This document shows positions 57,334 through 64,000 of a stretch of 64,000 nucleotides of DNA, piece after piece. Origin of the DNA: Candidatus Thiocaldithrix dubininis (GTDB taxonomy: Bacteria > Pseudomonadota > Gammaproteobacteria > Thiotrichales > Thiotrichaceae); assembly GCA_029972135.1 (NCBI GenBank), contig CP124755.1, forward strand, positions 1,054,001 to 1,118,000. The letters run 5' to 3'. The notes under the pieces are model-generated. The model searched no databases. It saw only the letters and a program-made list of their open reading frames with translations, and was not told the origin of the DNA. A program made the translations under genes and the position numbers. Numbering within the stretch: the stretch's first letter is position 1; each line of letters opens with the position of its first letter.

Positions 57334-58188
57334 ATGAAAAGCGAGATAGGTGAGTCGCGACCTCGACCGCGATGGAAACAATGGCTAGTAGAAAAACTCG
57401 ATTTAAATTCACAAAGCCATGCAGATATTATGCAAGCCCTGCAAAAAATTAATGAAAAACACATTTTGCCGGATCAAACCATTGGCATGTTACAGGGCGT
57501 ATTGGGGTACGGTAATTTAGTCGCACAAGACATTATGATTCCGCGCTCTCAAGTTGATTTTATTCATACGCAAGATGCATTTGATGCTATTTTGCGAAAA
57601 GTAACTGAAAGCGGGCATTCACGCTATCCTGTGTTAGACAACGAACACAATCGTGTATTGGGTATTTTATTAGCCAAGGATTTGCTGAAATATAGCGGGC
57701 GCGAACAAAGCTTTTACTTACAACAAGTCTTGCGCCCCGTGTTAATGATTCCCGAAAGCCAACGATTACCCACTTTATTGGATGATTTTCGTAATTCCGG
57801 CACGCATATGGCAGTGGTGATTGACGAATATTCCAGTGTTGCAGGCATTATCACCTTTGAAGATGTATTAGAACAAATCGTCGGCGAAATTGATGATGAA
57901 TACGACATGGCGGACGTGGAAATCGACCATGTTAAACCCCAAGCCGATGGGCGTTATCTGGTTGAAGCCAGCACACCGATTGCAGAAGTCAATGAAGTGC
58001 TAGGTACAAGCTTCGACACAGATGAATATGACACAATTGCTGGAATTTTGATTGATGAACTTGGCAAAATTCCGCAACAAGGTGAAGAGGTCAAACTCAA
58101 CGGCTTTGTGTTTCGTATTATCGCAGGCGACAACCGTCGCATTGCCTTATTAGAAGTCGAACGCGAACCGGAAGATATCGCAGCTTAA
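57334..58188 (+). CDS. corC: CorC/HlyC family CBS-domain protein (YbeX)
   Basis: This 284-residue cytosolic protein has two CBS domains (about 67-190; MIPRSQVDFIHTQDAFDAIL, MAVVIDEYSSVAGIITFEDVLEQI) and a C-terminal CorC/HlyC domain (SFDTDEYDTIAGILIDELGKIP). E. coli CorC/YbeX is linked to magnesium efflux and ribosome homeostasis. It completes the phoH-ybeY-corC operon; the usual lnt gene does not follow. Confidence 0.92.
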   Translation: MKSEIGESRPRPRWKQWLVEKLDLNSQSHADIMQALQKINEKHILPDQTIGMLQGVLGYGNLVAQDIMIPRSQVDFIHTQDAFDAILRKVTESGHSRYPVLDNEHNRVLGILLAKDLLKYSGREQSFYLQQVLRPVLMIPESQRLPTLLDDFRNSGTHMAVVIDEYSSVAGIITFEDVLEQIVGEIDDEYDMADVEIDHVKPQADGRYLVEASTPIAEVNEVLGTSFDTDEYDTIAGILIDELGKIPQQGEEVKLNGFVFRIIAGDNRRIALLEVEREPEDIAA

Positions 58189-58223
58189 GCGGACTGTAAA
58201 AGTATAAGGCTGTGACGGCAGCC

Positions 58224-58673
58224 TTACTTTTTAGTTTTATTATCCGCCACTCTGACCAAACGTGTCTTTGACATACGGTCATGTAGGGTTAATTGCTCAG
58301 GATCGAATAATGCCCAGACATAGCCTAAACCGAATACCATCCAACTGATTAGACTCCAAAAAAAGCGCATGCCCGCTTGTGTCCAAGTGAGAGGTTGATT
58401 ATTGAGATCGACCACGCGAATTTTCCATGCCCGCATTCCCAACGTTTGCCCGCCGTGTGTCCAGAACCAACCAAAGAATGCGAATGCCATTGCAAGATAA
58501 ATTAATTGCATAAGGCGAGCAGGTAGGCTGTCGGGAACAAGGTATTCAACGCCTAAGCTACGAGCGAGTATAGTGGAGAGAATACCACCAATGATGATTA
58601 GGCTGCCGCCGACTAATAGCGTGTCGTACAATACAGCGCCCATGCGCCGTCCAAAGCTTACAGGTTCAGACAT
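58224..58673 (-). CDS. RDD family membrane protein
   Basis: This 149-residue protein has the Arg-Arg and Asp pattern of RDD proteins (FGRRMGAVLYDTLLV), three hydrophobic helices and GGQTLGMRAWKIRVVD near the middle. A role in ion transport has been proposed for some members; here it is unknown. It is convergent with corC. Confidence 0.88.
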   Translation of the reverse strand: MSEPVSFGRRMGAVLYDTLLVGGSLIIIGGILSTILARSLGVEYLVPDSLPARLMQLIYLAMAFAFFGWFWTHGGQTLGMRAWKIRVVDLNNQPLTWTQAGMRFFWSLISWMVFGLGYVWALFDPEQLTLHDRMSKTRLVRVADNKTKK

Positions 58674-58717
58674 AAAGCCTCCTTTGCATTACGATGCGGC
58701 GCACTATAACAAGCTAA

Positions 58718-59731
58718 TTACGCCATTTCCAATGGTGTTTTTGACGCTTCGCCCGCCGTTTCACGTACCAGTTTGGGCACTAAAAAGCCGGGTAGGGCAT
58801 GGCGGACTTGTTGGATGAGTGCAATCGCTTCGGTATCTGGTACATGAAAATGTGCTGCCCCCGCCACTTGATCCAATACATGCAAGTAATACGGCAACAC
58901 CCCTTGAGCAAATAACGCATTGCTTAATTCAATTAAGGTCTGAGCAGAATCGTTTACCCCGCGCAATAAGACGCTTTGGTTTAATAAGGTGAGCTTAGTG
59001 GCTTTGAGCGCTTGTAATGCTTGAGTGACGTCGCTGGCGGCAAGCTCTTGCGCATGGTTGACATGCAATACCATTACCATTTGCTGCGCTTGTTGTTGAA
59101 TTAAGGCTAAGAAACTGTCATCAATGCGCGAAGGCAGTACTACGGGTAAGCGGGTATGCAGCCGAATACGTTTCACATGTGGAATCGTGTTTAATGCCTT
59201 AAATAAATAAGCTAAACGTTCATCTGACAGCGTTAAAGGGTCGCCACCGCTAAGAATGACTTCTTGCACATCCGTATGTTCACGAATGTAAGTTAAGGCA
59301 CTGCTCCATTCGTCTTTTAAGGGGTTAGCGGCTTGATACGGAAAATGGCGGCGGAAGCAATAGCGGCAATGAATGGCACATGCGCCGGTCGTGACTAAGA
59401 GCACGCGCCCTTGGTATTTATGCAATACGCCGTCCGCCACACTGGCATATTGATCACCCACGGGGTCATGTGCATAGCCGTCTACTACGTTCAGTTCGTC
59501 ACTTAAGGGCAATACTTGGCGTAATAGGGGATCGTACCAATCGCTTGGGCGAATGCGTGCAAGATAACTTTGCGGCACGACTAAGCGAAATTGCTGCGCG
59601 GCTGCAAGGCTCGTTTGCGCAGGCGTTAGGTTTAATTGCTGCATTAAAACAAGCGGGTCACGAATCGCTTGTGCTAACTCGCGTTGCCATTGGGCTTGCA
59701 GTATGCGGGGAATGAGGCTTGCTATTTCCAT
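58718..59731 (-). CDS. epmB: EF-P beta-lysylation protein EpmB
   Basis: This 337-residue radical SAM lysine 2,3-aminomutase relative has the CAIHCRYCFRRHFPY cluster (CxxxCxxC, near residue 119) and EVILSGGDPLTLSD. It makes (R)-beta-lysine for elongation factor P modification. LHVNHAQELA and LLNQSVLLRGVND complete the barrel. The short length and missing extra domain separate it from catabolic KamA. efp and epmA are not in view. Confidence 0.93.
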   Translation of the reverse strand: MEIASLIPRILQAQWQRELAQAIRDPLVLMQQLNLTPAQTSLAAAQQFRLVVPQSYLARIRPSDWYDPLLRQVLPLSDELNVVDGYAHDPVGDQYASVADGVLHKYQGRVLLVTTGACAIHCRYCFRRHFPYQAANPLKDEWSSALTYIREHTDVQEVILSGGDPLTLSDERLAYLFKALNTIPHVKRIRLHTRLPVVLPSRIDDSFLALIQQQAQQMVMVLHVNHAQELAASDVTQALQALKATKLTLLNQSVLLRGVNDSAQTLIELSNALFAQGVLPYYLHVLDQVAGAAHFHVPDTEAIALIQQVRHALPGFLVPKLVRETAGEASKTPLEMA

Positions 59732-59789
59732 AAGGCGCAGGATTATGCGGTAACTGCACGAATCCTGCTAGTGTTTGCACGCGCTGAAT

Positions 59790-60485
59790 TTAGGCTAGCA
59801 CCCGTCCAAATTTAACCAAGCGTTGTTGCCAATAGTTATCGCTTAAATTACCCACCATGACGCGCCCACCGCCGGTAGCAGCATGAATGAATTCACCGCG
59901 TCCGCGATAGATACCCACATGATTAACGCCCGCGCCACTGGTGCGGAAAAAGACTAAATCGCCGGGACGTAAATCATTGGCAGGCACGGGGCGAGTGGCG
60001 CGGCTTTGTTCGGCAGCCGTGCGCGGTAAACTAATGCCATTGCCATTTTTATACACAAAACTAGTCAAGCCGCTGCAATCGAAGCCTTCACCCGGTGAAT
60101 TGCCACCGTACTTATAACGCACACCTAAGGCTTGATGAGCCTGTGCCATTAATGCCCGACGTGCAGGGGCATCCGCAGGTTCTGCCATTTGTCGAAATGG
60201 AAACCCGCTATTAAATTGTGATTGTGTCTGGTAATGAGTTTGCGGGCGAAACGATGCACGCATAAATTGCGGTTGCACAGCATATTGATTGGTTTGGTAA
60301 TTGGCTTGATAAACCCGTGCTTGATTCATTTGGGGGCGGTAATTGACCCACAGTTGATTGTTATTCGGAGGAGTATAAGTCGGTGCGCGATAATTGGCGG
60401 TATGCGCCGATGCGCCTAAGGCAGAACAGCCGCTTAAGCATGCGGTAGCTGCACTCAAATACAGAGCAATCTTTAAATTACTCAT
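59790..60485 (-). CDS. NlpC/P60 family lipoprotein
   Basis: This 231-residue lipoprotein has lipobox CLSGC (Cys near 20), a Tyr/Gln/Asn-rich spacer (30-100) and an NlpC/P60 peptidase domain. The catalytic Cys lies in EGFDCSGLTSFVY and the His residues in NHVGIYRGRGEFIHAA, with DLRPGDLVFF between. It probably cleaves peptide cross-links in peptidoglycan, like Spr/MepS. The start MSNLKIALYL is well formed. Confidence 0.92.
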   Translation of the reverse strand: MSNLKIALYLSAATACLSGCSALGASAHTANYRAPTYTPPNNNQLWVNYRPQMNQARVYQANYQTNQYAVQPQFMRASFRPQTHYQTQSQFNSGFPFRQMAEPADAPARRALMAQAHQALGVRYKYGGNSPGEGFDCSGLTSFVYKNGNGISLPRTAAEQSRATRPVPANDLRPGDLVFFRTSGAGVNHVGIYRGRGEFIHAATGGGRVMVGNLSDNYWQQRLVKFGRVLA

Positions 60486-60550
60486 GCTATTCCTCAGTTA
60501 TTTTTATAATTAATTTCGAGGATTTTATAAATAAAACGAAAACTTAGGCG

Positions 60551-60585
60551 AAAAAACCTGACCACTGGCATAAGCGTGATCAGGT
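60551..60585 (-). terminator. Intrinsic terminator of the DsrC-like gene
   Basis: On the minus strand ACCTGATCAC / GTGGTCAGGT (10 bp, one T-G pair) is followed by TTTTTT, beginning 11 nt after the stop of the DsrC-like gene. Confidence 0.88.
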
Positions 60586-60595
60586 GATAGGCGGT

Positions 60596-60967
60596 TTACC
60601 AACGTGTGCCAAAACTTTTATCACGTTGGTGATTTAAATCCGGCAGGTTGGCTAAGTCATGAATAGTATTCAAAGGACCATTAGGGAACAGTTGATATAA
60701 ATATTTACGTCCGCCTTGCTCGGCAAATTCGGCTTGCATGAGATCGGCGAGTTGCCGCGCATTTTGGCAGTCATCGCAGTGTTCATAAAAATCCAAAACA
60801 AAGTCGATTACTTGCATATGCGCCATGCTTAGCGTTAACCCCTGTCGTTGGGCTTGTTGGCGAATGTACTGATAGGTTTTGGTGGTTTTCAAATGAGGCA
60901 AGGGGGGACGCATGACGGGTTCAGCTTTGGGGAACATTTCGTCAATAGTAATTGCAGCTTGTAACAT
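60596..60967 (-). CDS. DsrC/TusE-family protein lacking the C-terminal cysteines
   Basis: This 123-residue protein has the family core TLSMAHMQVIDFVLDFYEH and GGRKYLYQLFPNGP. In DsrC and TusE, the C-terminal arm ends with one or two redox-active Cys. Here it reads LNTIHDLANLPDLNHQRDKS and ends GTRW, with no Cys. Instead a CxxC (HCDDCQNAR, residues about 68-74) is found where other members have none. It therefore cannot relay sulfur by the standard route; a regulatory or binding role is more likely. AGGAGG precedes ATG 60967. Confidence 0.85.
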   Translation of the reverse strand: MLQAAITIDEMFPKAEPVMRPPLPHLKTTKTYQYIRQQAQRQGLTLSMAHMQVIDFVLDFYEHCDDCQNARQLADLMQAEFAEQGGRKYLYQLFPNGPLNTIHDLANLPDLNHQRDKSFGTRW

Positions 60968-61106
60968 GATATTTCCTCCTGCATACACAGTTCAGCGCGA
61001 TCAAAACGGCTATCTATTTTGCTAGAGTCTTTTTTTATGCTTGTATAACTAAACTAGTATTGTTGATTAAATTAGTCAAGAATGGCGAAGGGATAGGTGT
61101 GTGCAG

Positions 61107-61129
61107 CAACCGATCAATAAGATCGGTTG
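61107..61129 (-). repeat. Perfect hairpin at the 3' end of the zinc-ribbon gene
   Basis: CAACCGATC / GATCGGTTG (9 bp) around a 5-nt loop spans the stop codon. No T run follows on the minus strand, so termination is uncertain. Confidence 0.5.
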
Positions 61130-62409
61130 TTGGGGTTGGTACGCCGTGTCGAATTCTTAGGTGTTGTATAAGGTTTTTGCGGCGTACGATACGGCGAATC
61201 GTATTGATAAGGCTGGGTGCGATAGCTAGGTTGTGTATACGGATTTGTAGAACGTTGATAGCTATATGGATAAGGTGTAGTGCTAGTACTACTTTGATCA
61301 AGCAAGCCTGCACGGTCTGCTGTATATAAACCGCCTGCGACGACGGCTAAACCAAATAGAATGGCAAAGGCAATTTTAACCACACTATACGGGCGCTCGC
61401 CTTGGGTTTTGCCGTTGCGCCCATTAATGACAAAGCGATAGGTTTTGTCATTAAACTTGAATGCCGCCGACCAAACGGGCAGCAATAGATGCTTAAACGT
61501 TGTGCCGGAATGTTCGGTCTGGATATCATGCACACGCTGTTGATCGCCGCCAATATCTTGCAGAACGGCATTATAAATTCGGTTATCCATAATGCCGCGT
61601 GCTTGTTCAAAACCTTCGTCTAAATCGACCTGATAAATTTCGCTTTGAAAACCGCTGATATAGCTTTCGTCATAAGGTACAAGGTTGTTCAAGTCCCAAG
61701 GTTCGAGCCGATCTAAAATAGCACGGGGTAAGGTATTGGTTGCACCGACTAATACATCGTCGAAGAATAAGCGAATACGCCCACTCACCGGCGTCCAACG
61801 GATTTTTGCCACTTGTCGTGTTTGTTGTTGTGGGCGACCATCTACCATAACCGTCACCATTTCTTGCTCGTAATAAATCGTGCCGCGTTCGCCACGATAA
61901 TACGAATCCGTATGGCTATCATACGTCCAATACGGCACATAAATGCCTAATAGACGTTCATCTCGTTTGGCTTTATTTTTTAAGGCTGAGGGTGCAAACC
62001 ATAAGCCACTAATCCAACGATCAAACGAGCTGTGAGCTTGTTTTTCGTTAATGACGAATGGCAGTAAGGATTTAGGTTGGAATAAGCGAATTTCTTCTGT
62101 ACCCGTTACCACGGGCGTACCACAAAAGGGGCAATGCCCCGCATTACGGTTGGTACTGAGTTCAAAAATTGCTGCACAATTCGGGCATTTAATGACTTGC
62201 TCATTATCCAACGGGCGCAGTTTAGCTTGTTGCATGGCACGCAATGCTTGCGTAAAGCTATATTCTTGAATAGTAACCGCTTTCGGTTTGATTAAATTGG
62301 TGTGCCCGCAATAGCTACACACCAAGGTTTCCGTACCCGGCTTATATTCCAAGTCTGCGCCGCATTGTTCACAGGGAAAATGCTGCTGTTTTGTTGTGGT
62401 TTCCGCCAT
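61114..62409 (-). CDS. Zinc-ribbon membrane protein of the TelA/SPFH module
   Basis: This 431-residue protein starts with two zinc ribbons (FPCEQCGADLEY with CSYCGH, then IKCPNCAAIFEL with HCPFCGTP). A long beta-rich domain (about 105-350; LLGIYVPYWTYDSHTDSYYRGE) follows, then one transmembrane helix (IAFAILFGLAVVAGGLY) and a Tyr/Pro/Thr-rich tail. Similar proteins sit next to SPFH genes in many bacteria (B. subtilis YdjG-like) and are often mislabelled as helicases. It is probably the membrane partner of the SPFH protein 47 nt upstream. Confidence 0.75.
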   Translation of the reverse strand: MAETTTKQQHFPCEQCGADLEYKPGTETLVCSYCGHTNLIKPKAVTIQEYSFTQALRAMQQAKLRPLDNEQVIKCPNCAAIFELSTNRNAGHCPFCGTPVVTGTEEIRLFQPKSLLPFVINEKQAHSSFDRWISGLWFAPSALKNKAKRDERLLGIYVPYWTYDSHTDSYYRGERGTIYYEQEMVTVMVDGRPQQQTRQVAKIRWTPVSGRIRLFFDDVLVGATNTLPRAILDRLEPWDLNNLVPYDESYISGFQSEIYQVDLDEGFEQARGIMDNRIYNAVLQDIGGDQQRVHDIQTEHSGTTFKHLLLPVWSAAFKFNDKTYRFVINGRNGKTQGERPYSVVKIAFAILFGLAVVAGGLYTADRAGLLDQSSTSTTPYPYSYQRSTNPYTQPSYRTQPYQYDSPYRTPQKPYTTPKNSTRRTNPNNRSY

Positions 62410-62456
62410 TTAACCTATGTAACTCTGCTGACCTTAAAACGAAGACAAACGCTTAT

Positions 62457-63533
62457 TTATACCGGGGGGAGTGGGGGCGGTGTTTGCCCTGCAAATAAGC
62501 TATTTAAGCTCGTTTCGCTGGCTTTTTGCCAATTAGCCATGCCCGGTTGCCAAACTAAGGTATCGGGTTTTAATTGTCCGCTGCGTGCCATTTGCTGCAA
62601 TTGCGGCATACTATGCGGTCCGCTAGATTGCTGAGCTAATGCGACATGCCAATTGCTATCCGGTAACGGCGGTGGGGCAGCGGCAGGTGTGGTGGGGCGA
62701 TTAAAGGCATCCGCCATTTTATTTGCCATTGCTAAGCCTAAGCCCATATCCATTGCGGCATTGCCATTACCATTGCCCATATTTTCAGCGGCTTGGTATT
62801 GCAGATAATTGTCTAAATTACCCAACACACCCATGCTAGAACGTTTATCGAGGGCTTTTTCAACTTCTTCTGGTAGCGAAATATTTTCAACCAGAATGCT
62901 GGTCAGTTTTAGACCATAAGATTGGAATTCAGGGGCGATTTTCTGGGTAACAAATTGACCTAGTTGATCATAGTTACCCGCTAAATCCAGCACCGGAATA
63001 TTGGCAGCACCCACAATATTACTAAAGCGCGAGACAATGATATTACGTAATTGATCGCTGATTTCTTCGACACTGAATTGCCCATCTGTGCCGAGAATTT
63101 CTTGCATGAATTTACGGGGATCATCAATGCGCATGGCATAAGTACCAAACGCACGTAAGCGCACGGGACCAAATTCAGCATCACGCAACATAACCGGATT
63201 ACGCGTGCCCCATTTTAGGTTGGTAAATTGACGCATATTGAAGAAATACACTTCCGCCTTAAATGGGCTTTGGAAGCCATGATCCCAATGTTGCAAGGTC
63301 GACAATAACGGTAAGTTTTTAGTCTCCAGCACATACATGCCCGGTCCTAGTACATCCGCTACTTGCCCTTCGTTGACAAAGATAGCGACTTGCGTTTCGC
63401 GCACGGTTAACTTTGCACCGTATTTAATTTCATTACCGTGACGATCAAAGCGGTAAACCATTGTATCGCTGGTGTTATCGGTCCACTCGATAACATCAAC
63501 AAATTCACCCATTAATTTATCCCAAAGTCCCAT
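62457..63533 (-). CDS. SPFH-domain protein with C-terminal GYF_2 domain (YdjI-like)
   Basis: This 358-residue protein has MGLWDKLMGEFVDVIEW at the N-terminus, an SPFH core (about 30-240; GQVADVLGPGMYVLETKNLP, RAFGTYAMRIDDPRKFM) and SLPEEVEKALDKRSSMG. A Pro/Ala linker then leads to a GYF_2-type domain (HVALAQQSSGPHSMPQLQQM, DTLVWQPGMANWQKA). YdjI of B. subtilis, with YdjG and YdjH, forms a membrane-stress complex recruiting PspA. It lies 2 nt from the telA end. Confidence 0.85.
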   Translation of the reverse strand: MGLWDKLMGEFVDVIEWTDNTSDTMVYRFDRHGNEIKYGAKLTVRETQVAIFVNEGQVADVLGPGMYVLETKNLPLLSTLQHWDHGFQSPFKAEVYFFNMRQFTNLKWGTRNPVMLRDAEFGPVRLRAFGTYAMRIDDPRKFMQEILGTDGQFSVEEISDQLRNIIVSRFSNIVGAANIPVLDLAGNYDQLGQFVTQKIAPEFQSYGLKLTSILVENISLPEEVEKALDKRSSMGVLGNLDNYLQYQAAENMGNGNGNAAMDMGLGLAMANKMADAFNRPTTPAAAPPPLPDSNWHVALAQQSSGPHSMPQLQQMARSGQLKPDTLVWQPGMANWQKASETSLNSLFAGQTPPPLPPV

Positions 63534-63535
63534 TG

Positions 63536-64000
63536 TTATACTCCTGAGCGTGTCGCTGGATTATTTTCGCGTGCTTTTGCGGAAATTAAGGTTTGACGTA
63601 ATTCGCTTTCCATGACTTTCAATTCGGCTTCAGCTTTGGCGCGCATGGCTTTGCCTTCGTCAGCAATGCGTAAGGAATCGTTAATGGTTTCAATCAGCGC
63701 CACATTCGCCTTTTTCACCGATTCAATATCAAACACGCCGCGTTCCATTTGTTTACGCACTTCGGCATTGCCCATACGTAAGGTTTCGGCGTTTTTTTCT
63801 AATAAATCATTGGTTAAGTCATTCGCTTCTTTTACCACTTTTGCTGCGTCACTCATGCGTAAAATGGTAACCGCCTGCGCCAATTGGTTTTTCCATAATG
63901 GCACAGTGTTGATTAAAGTAGAGTTAATTTTATTAATTAAGGTTTTATCGTTTTCTTGCACTAAACGAATGCTAGGCAAACTTTGCATGGCGACTTGGCG
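63536..64000 (-). CDS. telA: TelA/toxic anion resistance family protein (partial, cut by window edge)
   Basis: The C-terminal 154 codons are visible; the rest lies outside the window. LPSIRLVQENDKTLINKINS and NTVPLWKNQLAQAVTILR are typical TelA sequences, and the remainder is a long helical segment with a Lys/Glu-rich tail. TelA family proteins were named for tellurite resistance but are better linked to envelope stress. The reading frame continues upstream of the ATG at 63988 to the edge. It is followed by the SPFH and zinc-ribbon genes. Confidence 0.88.
   Translation of the reverse strand, partial: RQVAMQSLPSIRLVQENDKTLINKINSTLINTVPLWKNQLAQAVTILRMSDAAKVVKEANDLTNDLLEKNAETLRMGNAEVRKQMERGVFDIESVKKANVALIETINDSLRIADEGKAMRAKAEAELKVMESELRQTLISAKARENNPATRSGV

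Noticed and set aside
59737..59768. 8-bp inverted repeat GCAGGATT...AATCCTGC
   Set aside because: A 16-nt loop and no T run in the epmB/NlpC gap; not strong enough to call a terminator.

Overview
The window looks like a chromosomal segment of a gammaproteobacterium, most likely a sulfur-oxidising member of the Thiotrichales (Thiothrix-like). This is inferred from gene content, not from a search. It carries a type I sulfide:quinone oxidoreductase and a DsrC/TusE-family protein. It also shows typical gammaproteobacterial neighbourhoods: rpoN-hpf-ptsN-rapZ, lptM-lysA, nudJ-mnmA-hflD and phoH-ybeY-corC. No plasmid, prophage or CRISPR signature was seen.

Layout. 1-6.8 kb: hspQ (cut by the left edge), cca, an HdeD-like membrane protein, sqr, nadC-lptM-lysA and a NudL-like hydrolase. 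6.9-14.6 kb: a Pro/Tyr-rich exported protein, mltB, a Uma2 protein, corA, then the sigma-54 cluster rapZ-ptsN-hpf-rpoN, with tadA divergent from rpoN. 14.6-22.1 kb: a transglutaminase-elicitor-like protein, tRNA-Val(GAC), a secreted DNA/RNA nuclease, groES-groEL behind a perfect CIRCE operator, an AhpD-like protein and a SlyD-like isomerase. 22.1-30.4 kb: an AT-rich lipopolysaccharide/glycan cluster (LpxL-like acyltransferase plus several glycosyltransferases). Two of its genes are broken: a methyltransferase by an in-frame amber codon and a GT2 gene by an IS200/IS605 element. 30.5-36.1 kb: kptA, two small lipoproteins, dusB, a DJ-1/PfpI protein and three tandem paralogous lipoproteins.

36.2-41.7 kb holds the most interesting locus. 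A bacterial Hen1/Pnkp RNA-repair pair is followed, on the same strand and with short gaps, by a HEPN-like protein with an R-x4-H motif and two small paralogous proteins of unknown function. A 10-bp-stem hairpin closes the set. I infer an RNA-damage and RNA-repair island, because HEPN domains are often ribonucleases and Pnkp/Hen1 seals and 2'-O-methylates cleaved RNA.

41.7-51.9 kb: an AIM24-like protein, a LysR regulator divergent from a QorB-like oxidoreductase, and two large paralogous LprI/SH3 lipoproteins. A second IS200/IS605 copy replaces the last residues of the oxidoreductase. An IS982-family element splits the second lipoprotein. All three insertions can be undone on paper to give intact reading frames. 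The two IS200/IS605 copies show IS608-like ends (TTAC flank, TCAA right end, AAAG/GAAT guides), except that copy 2 has lost the left AAAG guide. 52-64 kb: hemB, hflD-mnmA-nudJ, phoH-ybeY-corC, an RDD protein, epmB, an NlpC/P60 lipoprotein, a DsrC-like protein without the usual C-terminal cysteines, and a zinc-ribbon/SPFH/TelA membrane-stress module cut by the right edge.
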